Made by a program: the position numbers and the translations under genes. Shown here in pieces: positions 32,761 to 44,401 of a stretch of DNA of 64,000 nucleotides. Position 1 is the first letter of the stretch, and every line of letters starts with the position of its first letter. The notes beneath the pieces were generated by a model. It saw nothing but the letters and a program-made list of their open reading frames with translations, ran no database searches and had not been told where the DNA came from. This stretch comes from Rhabdophis nuchalis (lineage: Eukaryota; Chordata; Lepidosauria; Squamata; Natricidae): NCBI GenBank assembly GCA_039707465.1, contig CM077643.1:47062605-47126604 (forward strand), written 5' to 3'.

Positions 32761-34544
32761 CTGTTCAATAGTGTAGTAACTTTACTGTTTAAAAAAAACA
32801 CCATCCCATCTCCCTCACATTCCATATGAAATCAAAGGAGAACAATTTGAAGCATGCTGAAAAATACCTTTAACACAATGCTTGCTTTTCCTTTCCTGAC
32901 AAGTAATACAGCCTTGTGTTCTAGATTAGGAGCACAGTACATAAAGTTGAGAGATTAAGTTCTTCCTTTTATCAGCTGTAATTCTTTCCCTTCCCTTCCT
33001 TCTAAATGGAATTTACACAAAGAAAAAAAAAAGGAGAGAAAGAAAAAGTGACAAAAACATCTACTGGAATCAAAACCAATGGTTAGCAGATTCAGGAAAT
33101 TAGCCTTTGAATTCCAAATGTCAAAACACCGATAGAGGAAAATATTTGTGGATCAGGATTGAAATGAGGGGTCCTTGTTGCTCTCTGAGCTTAGTTAATT
33201 TTCTTGCAGATATTTCATTATCCAAACTAGATATCATCATCAGTGTACTAATGATATTACTTTGTTTGGGTAATGAAATTTGTCCAAGAAAACAGCCCTG
33301 CAGCCATCTTTTCTTTTGGATCTTTGGCCTGCCATATTTTCTATTATTCTATTATGCATTTTCTATTGTGGGAAAATGGTAGGGGGGATTGTAAGGAGTG
33401 AGATGCTATGTAGCCATAACAAAATTCTTTCTAGAAAGCCAAGGTCATTCTTTGTCTCTGCACCTCTGCACCTGACCAGAACTGGATGGGTGGAACTGCC
33501 ATCAGGGCAGTGGAAGATTGGACCATGTGATGGACTTGTGGGTGTGGCGGTAAGATCTTGAACTTTCAACTGGGTGGGGAAAACCGGGAAGCTTTTATAT
33601 TCGTGTTTTCCCAGATGTGCCAAAATGGCTCTCTTAATAAATTGGAATTTTGAGGAATGCTTTGCCTTGGACTCTGATTTACTTTTGGATGCTGTTTGGA
33701 ACCCTGACACAATCAAGCTCAGACAGCACCCCAAAATTCAAAATTATCCACCAATTGGAACTCCCAACAATAAACATATTCAAATATAGGAAGGAATTCT
33801 TCATTAAATAAGTGAGAAGATAGTTTGGTATGAATGTTCTTGGTATCAGTATGGTACATTTGCAATCATAAAAACACTGTTCTCTCATAGGTTTCCAAAC
33901 CATTGATGGTTGATTCAAAAGAACATAATTAGGTGCCATCAAATCAAGTCCAGCTGCAGGTGATTATATAGATAAACGTTTGCCGTTATGGCTTGGCCCC
34001 AGTAAAAATCTGTACCTTTCAGGGATATTCCAGGGATCACTTGCATTCTTTCATCCTTTGTTTTCCCTGTCTTCTTCTTACCCACATCTTATGAAATATA
34101 ATTTTTCCTAGTCCATTCTCTGCTCACAGCACACGCTTAAGCTATATCAGTTTCTGGTTGCTGATTGTCACCTGAAAAGAAAAGTTGGCTTTTCATTCTC
34201 GTTCTTGTGGCTGTAAAGCTGTAATTCAAAGGCAAGTGTCTCATTTATCATGGTTATTGTTTGTAATGGTATATGGGTATGACCTTGGGAGACAGGAAGA
34301 AGAGCTGGAGACAAGACAAGTCAGACAAATGGCACCTGAGTCTGCAGAAGGAAAGGGCGCATGGGCAAATATCTCAGAAGAATTCGAGATTTAGTCATTC
34401 AGTTTTGCAAGATTCTTATAACGTAACCTTGCAATAAAGTTAGAGCTAAGACTTCTAGAGGTGCTTCTTGACCGGACTACCTCGCAAAGCAGATCTCAAT
34501 CTTGCAAGTCTGAAAGTAGAGCTTTCCCCCCTTAGCTTGCCTTC
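32761..34544. other. unassigned, with an LTR-like patch near 33400-33715
   Basis: The patch has a TATA-like TTTATATTCG (33595), a poly(A)-signal-like CTTAATAAATTGG (33633-33645) and ends CCCTGACA. No target duplication was found, so it is not called as an LTR. The rest shows no repeat family and no gene. Confidence 0.4.
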
Positions 34545-34619
34545 CAAAGTTGTGGGAGCTTCATCACTGGAGGCTTTCAAGAAGAGATTGGACTGCCATT
34601 TGTCAGAAATGGTGTAGGA

Positions 34620-35490
34620 CAGTGATGGCAAACCTTTTTCTTATGATGTGCATGCCTGCCCACACCAATTCAATCCTCCCCACCCACCTGCGCATGCAAA
34701 CGTGACACCCCCCGCCCCTGTACATGCATGCACAACCACTCCTCCATGCTTTGAATACTTTCCTAAAGCCTGGGGTGGGCGAAAACAGCCTCCCTCGGCC
34801 TCCTGGAGGCCCTCCAGAAGCCTGGAACGGATCATTTCTGAATTTCCGGTTGGCCCATTGGGGCCGTTTTTCATCCTCCCCAGCTTCTAGAGCTGTGATG
34901 GCGAACCTATGGCACGGGTGCCACAGGTGCCATGCAAAGCCATTTCTGAGGGCACATGAGGCCTTGCCCTGTCAGCTCCAGCATGCATGAGCGTGCTGGC
35001 CAGCTGATTTTTGGCCTTGATTTTTGGCCAGTTTTTGCCCTCCTGAAGTCTCCAGAGGGAGAAAAATGGCCCAACGGGCAACCTGGAAGTCCATCCCTAA
35101 ACTTCCAGTTTGTGGGTTGGACCTTTTTTCACCCTTCCCAGGCTCCAAAAAAGTTGTGTGCACATGCGAGGGGCAGCAGGGGGTGTCACGCGTGCATGCT
35201 CAAGGGACACGGCATGGGAGGCATGAAATTATGGGTGTGGGCACATGAGCGTGCACAATAGTGCGAGCGTGTGTGCTTTTGGCACCTGAGGCAAAAAAGG
35301 TTCACCACCACTGTTCTAGAGGCTTTCCTGATGTCTGGGGAGGGTGAAAAATGGCACCAATGAACCAACCTGAAGGCTGAAAATCAGTTGACCGTCACGT
35401 GCATGCGTGCGCGAGCTAACTGCTGGCATGCCGGCAATTATGGCTCCATGTGCCACCTGTGGTACGCATGCCATAGGTTTGCCATCACAG
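34620..35490. mobile_element. hAT-type element (middle level)
   Basis: The termini CAGTGATGGCAAACC and GGTTTGCCATCACAG are inverted repeats. Flanks GTGTAGGA and GTGTTGTG match at only 5 of 8, but CR1 continuity on both sides supports the limits. It is itself interrupted at 34893-35313. Confidence 0.82.
34893..35313. mobile_element. hAT-type element (inner level)
   Basis: It starts CTGTGATGGCGAACC, ends GGTTCACCACCACTG, and has a perfect duplication TTCTAGAG (34885-34892 and 35314-35321). It is related in sequence to its host element, so a family member inserted into a relative. Confidence 0.93.
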
Positions 35491-35562
35491 GTGTTGTGTC
35501 TCTTGCTTGGGCAGGGGGTTGGACTAGATGACCTACAAGGTACCTTCCAACTTTGTTAATCT

Positions 35563-37061
35563 AATTAATAACCTTTACAATCCAGAAAAAACCCCTAGGT
35601 CCCTTCTGAGATGTTTGCTATGTCCCCATTCCTTCTGTGGATTCAGATGCCTGTTATCCGACCTCGGTCTAGCCTGCAATTCTTCCCCCTGTTTTCAAAG
35701 GTCATTGCCACATACCATAACATTCCTAGTGTCCATCTGTCACAGCTGTGTATGACCTCTTGCAAGCTCCATGCTTTAACTATTCTATTTGTTCTTTGTT
35801 GTCACTTAAATGGCCATCCAGAAGTCCAGTGAGTCTTCCAGAACAAAATTAACATTCAAAGTAACTGTCGGAGTGAAGGGAGCCGTTGTTAGCACACAAC
35901 ACTGTCCTATGAATGGGTGCTGCATGCTGCATTCTAGCATCCACAGAATATTTGTTGAATAGATTATAATTTTAAATCCATCGAATACATAAGATCTCAG
36001 AATGCAATAGTCCACTGACTTCCACCTTTTTAGTGCCTCTCTATGCTCTTAAATACCTAATTTAGTATATTCCAACAACAGCTTATAAATACAACAGCTT
36101 GTTATTTTGTAAAGGATGTGCTAAATCATCTAGTACTAGAAGAAGTCTTGAAGCATGCTCTTAGAGATATTGAATCACGTCCCTTTGGGGCTCATCTGGA
36201 GAGAGTATCACAGCTGAGGAAAGAAGGATTAAATATCTCCTCGCTGCATACTGAAATGTTTATCTGGGCTTAGAATCTGGCATGTCATTTTTAGGAAAGA
36301 GAAAACACCGATGGAACAGCATGCCACATTTTTAAAGAGACATGTAGAAGGATGTTAATCTGATGTTGTACTCTTACCTCCAAAAGCTCAAGAGACAGTT
36401 AACAGGCACGCACTTAAGCCACTAAGTACTAATGCTTCTATGCCGCCGAAACCCCATAAGACTCCTGGAAAGCAATGCCATTGTTTATATACAAAACCTC
36501 TGTGGTAAATAGCAATGACAATAAAATGGCAATTGTACATCGAGAAACAAACATTAAAATAAGTGTAGAAATCATATCATGGCGCGAAAGGCAAAATCCA
36601 GCAGTATATTTTAATCAAGATGGCCTTGGCCAATGCAGAAAAGCTCTCTGCATTGTTCAAAATGAAATCAGTATGGGGGCAAATCTGATCTCAACTGGGG
36701 TGTTTCTAAGGGCAGAGACTACTACTAAAAAGTAGGGCCTAAAAACCTCACCACTCATTTAATGGAAGTAAGGAATCACTAATGGCTTTTCCTGGAATAA
36801 GTTGGCTGGTTAGGTAGGTTGTAGCTGGAGAAGCTGGTCCTGGTGTTATCTAGGTGCAAAGTTATACGGGGTCAAAACTCAGCACTTTGGATTGTATAGA
36901 AGCCTTTAGGAAACCCTTTTAGGCCCCAAAGCCAAGGCATTATGCGCTCCCATCAGACACTTCCAGGCAACAAACAAGACAACTAAATATTGTTATCATC
37001 TGCATCTTCTAAGTAGACTTTAGAGGTGATCCCACGTGGAGCATGTTTTAATGGTCAAGTT
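35563..37061. other. unassigned, candidate conserved block at 36100-36450
   Basis: No transposon signature and no gene. The 36100-36450 part is free of simple repeats and shows no coding frame. It is only a candidate for conserved non-coding sequence. Confidence 0.35.
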
Positions 37062-37422
37062 GAATAGCAATAGCACTTAGACTTATATACACAGTGCTTT
37101 TACAGCCCTCTCTAAATGGTTTAGAGCAGGGGTCTCCAACCTTTGCAACTTTAAGTCTGAAGGACTTCAGCTCCCAGAATTCTCCAGCCAGATTTGCTGG
37201 CTGGAGAATTCTGGGAGCTGGAGTCCTTCAGACTTAAAGTTGCAAAGGTTGGAGACCCCTGGTTTAGAGAGTCAGCCTATTGCCCCCAACAATCTGGGTC
37301 CTCATTTTACCAACCTTGGAAGGATGGAAGGTTTGAGCTGGTCAGGATCGAACTCCTGGCAGTGGAATGCAGAGTAAGTCTACAATACTGAATTCTAAGC
37401 ACTCTGCCACCATGGCTCTTAG
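37062..37422 (-). mobile_element. tRNA-derived SINE split by a palindromic hAT element
   Basis: The tail GCACTTAGACTTATATACAC leads to TCTCTAAATGG, then resumes after the insert with GTCAGCCTATTGCCCCC and CATTTTACCAACCTTGG, ending at the head GCACTCTGCCACCATGGC. Confidence 0.88.
37127..37261. mobile_element. palindromic 135-bp hAT-type element
   Basis: The arms are near-perfect reverse complements from CAGGGGTCTCCAACC to GGTTGGAGACCCCTG around a short AGATTTGCT-like centre. Perfect duplication GTTTAGAG (37119-37126 and 37262-37269). Confidence 0.95.
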
Positions 37423-38876
37423 TAGTTATAAGATATGAGTTACTGGGACAACTACAGCTGCAATTGGTACTCTCGCTGATGCTGGGCCTGTCAATTAATG
37501 ATGGTCATTTGTCTAGAAAAGTCTCCTAGTCACAGACCAGCCGCTGCCTCCCTCACTAGCAACACTGAAAATTCAGAGCTCTTATACACCTTAAAGGCAT
37601 CACATCATGGAAGACATATTTCAATGCTTCCCAAACCAAGCCTTAATTGAAATCATGTCTCCGTTTTATCAAGGATAGTAGTATCACTATACCCCTAAGA
37701 ACAACATGCAAAAATGGTCCTAAAGCTGGCAAATTTTGCAGCAAATAATTATTTAAAATGACAACTATTACAATGCAATGAAAAATTACATTAAGAAGAA
37801 GCTAGATAGTGGGTCCATTAAAAGATAATTAAATGTGACAGTGCAGCCTTCCCCAACTTGATGCTTTCCATATTTGCTAGACATGCTAATCACAGATGCA
37901 TCTATCCCAGAATTCCCCATTTTAGTTGTAATTCAATATGTTGAAAGTACAAATTCAAAATTCAGATTTTTCTGTGCCTCGTAACCTTCTGACCACAAGG
38001 GGGCATTAAGGTATAGACGGAATTTAGGAATTTAGGCTGACTCCCCCTCTGAGGCTATTACTCTGCTCCTTATCTAAGATTTTGCCAATTTAGGTCACTA
38101 GTACCTATATCTTTCTTCCAAACCAGGCATGGACTGACTGCTTTCTGTTTAGTAGACTGTACCTGGAGCTATCCCTACAAGTGCAAATGAATCTCCTTTC
38201 ACTTACTGTTTTAAGGCGTTTTGTCACTCGTTTTTGCTTCACTTAAATTCTTGATCTCCAGGGATGCTCTCGTGCATGTGCAGAGTGCTTTCACCTCTAG
38301 TACAAAACACATCTCCAAGGCACCAGATCAAACTGGGAAATGTTTTTTTTTTTCCAGAGAAGGATCCCGCAGGACCCTTGATTTTACCACCAACTCTTTT
38401 GTGACATCTCCAAGGGGGTTTAGTCTATATTGCAAAGTTGCTTCTTAGACTGTCCACGTATAACTTCCCTCGCTCCTCCCTTCGTGGAAATTAATGGCTT
38501 ATTTTCCAAACAGAAGACCCTTCAGAGGAACACTTAAATATTCTAGTGCTGTGCCAAGGAAGCATGTGCAGTGTAAATATTTTAATCCCTAATTAATCAC
38601 TTTGCTTAGATTGGAAAAACAGAAGTCTAATGAAAATAATTTGAAATTTCCTTCGTGGATAATTGCATTGTTCAAGGGCTTCTGGGAAGAGTCAAACTGT
38701 CTAACCTTCCATTTTTGGATGGTTGCACGGCTGAGACACTTACTGGTTTTTCAGACACTCCCTTGGTCGCCTTCATGGGATTAAAGAAATACCTTGCACA
38801 CAATTTGGTAGCGCTATGCAAAAGGCAGCACTGGGGGCAAAGGTTGCACGGACACCCCAACAAAATACATTAGATC
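37423..38876. other. unassigned, no gene seen
   Basis: No repeat family or coding feature recognised over about 1.45 kb. Confidence 0.5.
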
Positions 38877-39051
38877 CAGGGGTGGGTTTCAAATTTTTTA
38901 GAACCTACTCTGTAGGTGTGGCCTATTTTGTGGGCGTGGCTTGGCAGTCATGTGACAGGTGGGAGTGGCCACCTTTTAAAATGTGGTGAAACTCATTTAA
39001 CAACGCTCTTGCTTAGCAACCAAAATTTTGGACTCAATTGTGATGATAAAT

Positions 39052-39149
<98 letters not shown>

Positions 39150-39306
39150 TTTTTTTCCTTCCTTTCCTTTCCTTCCCGTTGGGTCACTGGCAGCGGTGGG
39201 CCAGATTTACTTCCAGGTATGCCGGTGGAATCCCCTCTCACCGGTTCTCTAAATTTCACCAACCGGTTCTCGCGAGTAGGTGCGAACCTGCAGAAACCCA
39301 CCCCTG
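38877..39306. mobile_element. hAT-type element carrying a (TTTC)n array, copy 3
   Basis: The ends CAGGGGTGGGTTTC and GAAACCCACCCCTG have a perfect duplication ATTAGATC (38869-38876 and 39307-39314). Same orientation and order as the 2172 copy, with about 96% identity judged by eye outside the array. Confidence 0.95.
39051..39146. repeat. (TTTC)n microsatellite inside the hAT element
   Basis: About 24 TTTC units at the same internal position as in the copy at 2347. Confidence 0.97.
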
Positions 39307-39314
39307 ATTAGATC

Positions 39315-39902
39315 ACGCGGCCAAGTTGTCCCCGCAAGGCTATTACACAGATCATGTGGTTGTTATTGTTATTATTATTCTTCGGATTCCCCAGTATAAC
39401 AGTTCACATTACTTTTTAAATTAGCAATACTATATGAGGACCCATTGAAGCATTTCAGGGAGAAAAAGAAAATGTATTTACAGATAAGCTCCAGAGAACT
39501 GGAGTCAGCTTGAGGCTAAGAGACAGAGTCAGATCTAAGGAAATCAGTTGCCTTACCTGTTCCTGAGGGGCAGGGGAGAGGAAAAGAAAGCTTGGTAATA
39601 AATTTCATATGCTAGAATCTGTTTTACTTTTTATGGGCCTTAATATTTGGCTCTCTTGCACCTCTCCTTTGCTCAAAGCACCCAAATCCTTCTACTGGAA
39701 TAGTGATGGCCGCCCCGGGCCCCTTGTTGTGAGATGGGTGCGGGATATAAATATGAAAAATAATACTAATAAAATAATAATAATAATGGCATCAGAAAGC
39801 AAGCAGAGAAACGGATCCCTTTTTCTTGATTGTGAACTGGTTTATAATACACAAATGTTGTGTGTAGGAAGAGAAGAAATTTTGTTTGCAAACATCTTGA
39901 AC
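39315..39902. other. mostly unassigned, with a LINE 3'-end-like patch
   Basis: GGCCGCCCCGGGCCCCTTG and GATGGGTGCGGGATATAAAT at 39708-39752, then AATAAT units, look like an L2-like 3' end. Nothing else recognised. Confidence 0.45.
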
Positions 39903-40612
39903 TGAACAAGGAGAGATTCAACCTGGAAATAAGGAGAAATTTTCTGACAGTGAGAGCAATCAATCCGTGGAATAGAAGTGGCCTCCAGAAGTTGTGGGAG
40001 CTTCATCACTGGAAGCTTTCAAGAAGAAAGCTTCAAGGTTCTAACGACCATCTTTAAAGCGCTCCATGGCTCGGGGCCTAGTTATATGCGAGACCGTCTC
40101 CTGCCCCATACATCCCTCAGACCGATACACTCCCACAGAGAGGGCCTCCTCAGGGTGCCGTCAGCCGGTCAATGCCGACTGGCGACACCCAGGGGAAGAG
40201 CCTTCTCTGTGGCGGGACCAGCCCTTTGGAACGACTTACCCCCTGAACTCCGTACCATCTCCGACCTCCGCCTCTTCCGCAAGTGTCTGAAGACACACCT
40301 ATTCCAACTAGCCGGCCTAGCGTAGCCCCCAATTCTGACTCATAGATAGTTTTAAAATGGGGATTTTAATTCGGTTTTAGCACAGGTTTTTTAGTTGAAT
40401 AAGTTTTTTAAAAAAAAGTTTTATATGTTTGTATGTTTTTTAATATGCCTGTGCGCCGCCCTGGGTCCGTTTGGAGAAGGGCGGGGTATAAATTCAATAA
40501 AATCTAAAACTAAGAGACTGGACTGTCATTTGCCAGAAATGGTGTAGGGTCTTCTGTTTGGGTTGGATTAGATGACCTACAAGGTACCTTCCAACTTTGT
40601 TAATCTGTTCAT
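39903..40612 (+). mobile_element. CR1 3' fragment split by an L2 insertion
   Basis: CR1 coding and 3' sequence at 39903-40027 (AAGGAGAGATTCAACCTGG to GGAAGCTTTCAAGAAG) resumes at about 40509 (GAGACTGGACTGTCATTTGC) through CCTACAAGGTACCTTCC. Joining the two gives the order seen at 34545 and 54830. Confidence 0.87.
40030..40508 (+). mobile_element. L2 LINE 3' fragment nested in CR1
   Basis: The coding end (TTIFKALHGSGPSYMRDRLL to LAGLA, stop near 40325) is open throughout. The 3' UTR GTGCGCCGCCCTGGGTCC and GGGCGGGGTATAAATTC ends in AATAAAATC. It is 5'-truncated, young in appearance, and later than the CR1 it interrupts. Confidence 0.9.
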
Positions 40613-42246
40613 TCTGCCTGTCCTTCTGCTAAGAATGAGAAAACTCAGCAAAGAGAGCCCATTGTCCCAGGGCTTGCCCAAATCGCTTCCCTGCCTAGCA
40701 AACTATGGGCATTATCTAATTTATAAGCACAGGGTTAGTGATCCCCCCCACCCCCATAAACATCTGTGCAAATGAAACCCTCTTCTACGGAAGAGAGAAT
40801 CTTACTGCAACTGCAATTGGAAAAGGACCTTTCAGACCTGCACTGAGTGCAAATTGGTTTATGAGCAGAGTTCAAGGTGTCAGTTTAGACCCTGGCTAGC
40901 TAAATGAGAGCCCTTTTTCTCATTTTGACCACTTTAGAATCTGCAAGATAAATCTTTTTAGAAATATGCTGGTTTCAGAAGGGTTTTTTTTTCCCCCCCT
41001 TTTTGGTCAGGCTGGTGAATTGCTCTCATCTCTCTCTCTTCACATTTCAGAAAGGGCTCGGAGCCTTTTGAAGATTCTATCAGATATTTCGGAAATTATT
41101 GCTCATCCTTTGCCTATGAGGTTTATATAGAATCCAGAAGCATTTTAAAGAAAAGAATCTATTGCTAGAGACATTTAGTTTCGCAACACACCAACTTTCC
41201 ATTGAAAGAAAGAAAGATATAAAAAACTAAAGATAACTGGAAAGAAAATCTGGCAGAATCAAGGAAGAATTTCGAAGTATATATTTGCTATGGGCCTCAC
41301 TTTGTAGATCCCACTCAGAGATAATATTTTGCTTGATGAACCAAATAACTGCCAAGAAAGAAGGAAGCCACCTATATTACCAAACTATTTTGTCTTCAAG
41401 AGATTAAGAAAGCATTTCAAGGGGCAACAGTTGTTTGAAGCATATTTTTGGCATGGATGAAGTCTTATATTCAATTTACCAATTTAATCACCAATTAAAC
41501 ATATCCAGTTCATTGGGAAGATACAGCTTAGATACACATCTAAGTTCATTTCTATACTAATCATTTAAAGTGTCTTCATAGCACCATCCAACCATCATTA
41601 AATTGTTGTGAAGTCTGTGCAAATTACCATTATATTTAACAAAGATGGCTGGATGACTCTGGAAAATATGATAAATCATTAGTGTGCACTGTGCAAAAGA
41701 CAATATTGAATAAGATGGACAAATAGTTTAATAGGAGCAACTTCTGTCTTTGGGTCTTAATTAGGTTGGTCCTGTTTGCCCCACTTCCATTTATGTGCAG
41801 GGAGAATTTTGATACAAACCTAAGAAGAGATAAAATTGCCTAAAGGGGAAACCATTCTTCATTACGTTGTCAAAACCAGCAAGTTCATATCCTGCAGTGA
41901 AGGTCACATTTTGAAAAGAAATGCTTCATATACTTTGCTATCTGCATTTTAAATGGTCTTGCTTGTTAATTTATCATTATCGTTCACCCAAATTATCACT
42001 GTTTAATGAAATTGCTGGAGTGGCTCCTCGAGCTCAAAAAGGAGAATATAATTGACCATAAGATGTTTAGCAGTCAGAAAATTTAGCATGCATTTGGATC
42101 TTGGGAATTGACATGCTTAATGTTTCGAACTTTGTGGTAGCGCATTCCTTGCGTTCTTCTTTTCATTATTAACAGTGTGCTTTTGGGGGGGGGTACTGGG
42201 GGGGCTTTTGTGTAAGAACAACAACAGAGTCTTCCTTAAACTTGTA
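40613..42246. other. unassigned, no gene seen
   Basis: About 1.6 kb of AT-rich, single-copy-looking sequence with C/T runs near 40990. No recognised repeat or gene. Confidence 0.5.
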
Positions 42247-42358
42247 CAGGTAATCTTCAATTTATGACCAGGGTTGAGACCAGGATTGTTGCTAAACAAG
42301 GCAGTTGTTAAGTGAATCAGCAATGATTGAGCGAATCTGGCTTCCTCTATTGACTTTG

Positions 42359-43321
42359 TCCCAAAGGAGCTTTTTCAAGAGGCAACTGGAGTTTCTTGGG
42401 TTTTTTTTTTCATTTGAAGGCATTTCGCTTCTCATTTAAGAAGCTTCTTGAGCTCTGGCCAGGATAGTGAGGAACGGAAGGATTTATATTCCTTGCAGAC
42501 AGCTGGTCACTTGCATCCTTTTAGAAGGTCGTTGAAGTTGGTCGCCACGATGTAGAAAAGACGTGGAGACTCTGGAAAGAGTGCAGAGAAGAGCAACCAA
42601 GATGATTAGGGAACTGGAGACTAAAACATATGAAGAACGGTTGCAGGAGCTGGGTATGTCTAGTTTGATGAAGAGAAGGACCAGGGGAGACATGATAGCA
42701 GTGTTCCGATATCTCAGAGGGTGCCACAAAGAAGAGGGAGCCAAACTATTCTCCAAGGCACCTGGGGGCAGGACAAGAAGCAATGGGTGGAAACTAATCA
42801 AGGAGAGAAGCAACTTAGAACTAAGGAGAAATTTCCTGACAGTTAGAACAATTAACCTCTGGAACAGCTTGCCTCCAGAAGTTGTGAATGCCCCAACCCT
42901 GGAAGTCTTTAAAAAGATGTTAGATAGCCATTTGTCTGAAATGGTATAAGGTTCCTGCCCACGCAGGGGGTTGGACTAGAAGACCTACAAGGTCCCTTCC
43001 AACTCTGCTATTGTATTGTATTGTAAGTGCTTGGAGGTTTATCAGTGTCCTCAGGGTCACCTGAGTAGTGATCCTGGTTCCTGATTTCTTCCTCTGGGAA
43101 ATCCATTCCTACTCCCACACCATTCAAACGGTGTTTATCCCAAATTGTATGGCTGAAAGTCGGTAGAGATTCTCCTGCAGACTACAGGAGCCAGGTGCAC
43201 TGCTCAGGATGAGAAGCGAAACGTCTTAAAAGAAAAAACAACAACAAGAACGTTCAGTTGCTTGTTGAAAAAGTACCTTTGGGACAACCATGACCTGGAT
43301 GACTGAGAATCTCTGCAGACT
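42359..43321. mobile_element. Penelope-like insert with inverted ends and nested CR1
   Basis: The left arm is in reverse sense (TCCCAAAGGAGCTTTTTCAAG, GCATTTCGCTTCTCATTTAAG). The right arm is in forward sense (GATGAGAAGCGAAACGTC, CCTTTGGGACAACCATGACC). Flanking duplications TCTATTGACTTTG (42346-42358) and TCTACTGACTTTG (43322-43334) differ at one of 13 positions. A CR1 sits inside. Confidence 0.65.
42536..43030 (+). mobile_element. CR1 LINE 3' end, 5'-truncated
   Basis: It begins inside the ORF2 C-terminal coding region (the W-S-P-R-C-R-K-D-V codons) and runs through 128 open residues from VETLERVQRR-like sequence to DSHLSEMV (42563-42949). The 3' UTR GGTTGGACTAGAAGACC and TCCAACTCTGCTATTG ends in ATTGT units. 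It is almost identical to the 46683 and 57831 copies, so it is young. Confidence 0.93.
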
Positions 43322-43635
43322 TCTACTGACTTTGCTTATTGGAAGCTGACTGGGAAATCATGTGGCAAATGGCAATCATATGATCCTGGGACAATGTGTG
43401 ATCATGTGACTAAGAGGATGTGTTGACTGGTTGTAAGTCACTTTTTTTCAGTGCTGTTGTAACTTTGAATGGTCACTAAATCAATGTCTGTATGTTGAGG
43501 GCTACCTGGGTGTGATATTTGAACATCTCCACGTGTGATAAACCCTCACGATAAATGCCATGGATAGTAACGTGTCCAGAGAGGAACATCTGAGAGGAGA
43601 CACTTCCTGAAATTGATCTTCTACGTCTCCTAGGG

Positions 43636-43770
43636 CAGGGGTCTGCAAAGTCGGCTCTTTTAAGACTGGTGGACTTCAACTCCCAGAATTCCCCAGCCAG
43701 CTATGCTGGCTGGGGGACTCTGGGAGTTGAAGTCCACCAGTCTTAAAAGAGCCGACTTTGCAGACCCCTG
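43636..43770. mobile_element. palindromic 135-bp hAT-type element
   Basis: CAGGGGTCTGCAAAGTCGGC and its reverse complement form two 66-base arms with only about two mismatches around TATG. Perfect duplication TCCTAGGG (43628-43635 and 43771-43778). The RNA would form a long hairpin. Confidence 0.96.
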
Positions 43771-43839
43771 TCCTAGGGTGACTTATTAAGCTTGTCTCCT
43801 GTGTTCCTTACAGCTTGGAGATCAGATGTCCCTCTAGAG

Positions 43840-43974
43840 CAGGGGTATCAAACTCACAGCATCCCAGCATCATCACATGATGTATCGCGACTTTCCCCTC
43901 CTTCGCTAAGCCGGGCATGGGTGTGGCCAGCACATGATGTATCCACCCTGCAGGCTGGGAGTTTGACAGCGCTG
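43840..43974. mobile_element. 135-bp hAT-type element
   Basis: CAGGGGTATCAAACTC at the left and GAGTTTGACAGCGCTG at the right are inverted. The interior repeats CACATGATGTAT on both sides. Perfect duplication CTCTAGAG (43832-43839 and 43975-43982). It splits the L1 sequence that continues at 43983. Confidence 0.95.
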
Positions 43975-43984
43975 CTCTAGAGGG

Positions 43985-44401
43985 ATGCATCAAACGTGTT
44001 GGAAATGTGGAAATAAAAAAGGGACTTATTATCACCAATGGTGGACTTGCCCCCAAGCAGGCAAATATTGGTTAAAGATTAGGAAATGGATCATAGAGAT
44101 TACAGGTTATGCAGTCGAGATGAAACCAGAGGTCTTTTTATTGGGAATGAAACCCGCTAAAATAAACAAGGACAAATGGTATCTGACCCTCCACATTATT
44201 ACAGCAGCTAGAATACTTTTTACACAGGAATGGAAAAACGAGTTGCTACCCTCAGAAAGTAAATTGATCTGGAAAATCACAGAATGCGCGGAAGCAGACC
44301 GTCTAACGAAAATACTCAGGAACCAGAAGGATACAGATTACTACAACTGTTGGAATCTATGGTACAATTGGATGAAACACAGAAAAGGAAACCCAAAATA
44401 G
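43985..44401 (+). pseudogene. L1 ORF2 C-terminal fragment
   Basis: 138 open residues contain the cysteine-histidine knuckle C5-x2-C8-x8-H17-x4-C22 (CWKCGNKKGTYYHQWWTC), a signature of the L1 ORF2 C-terminus, followed by the aromatic-rich tail (KYWLKIRKW, WNLWYNWMKHRKG). The endonuclease and RT domains are absent. The frame is undamaged in what remains, suggesting moderate age. The listed ATG is internal, not a true start. Confidence 0.85.

Larger units (their letters stand above)
34545..35562 (+). mobile_element. CR1 3' end split by a double-nested hAT insertion
   Basis: CR1 sequence at 34545-34619 (AGTTGTGGGAGCTTCATCAC to CAGAAATGGTGTAGG) resumes at about 35491-35562 (GGGCAGGGGGTTGGACTAG, CCTACAAGGTACCTTCCAAC). 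The uninterrupted join can be read at 40540-40605. The 871 bp between is foreign. Confidence 0.88.
42247..43508 (+). mobile_element. CAGGTAGTCCTC-type DNA element holding a Penelope-type insert
   Basis: The left part 42247-42358 (CAGGTAATCTTCAATTTATG to GACTTTG) and right part 43335-43508 (GGAAATCATGTGG to GGGCTACCTG) belong to one element. The order agrees with the copy at 47698-48050. The middle is a separate insertion with its own target duplication. The two ends are imperfect inverted repeats; a target duplication for the outer element was not readable. Confidence 0.75.

Noticed and set aside
33400..33715. Possible LTR with TATA-like and poly(A)-like signals
   Set aside because: No matching ends, no target duplication and no second copy in the window.
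43636..43770. Possible microRNA precursor hairpin
   Set aside because: The hairpin is explained by a palindromic transposon with a perfect target duplication.
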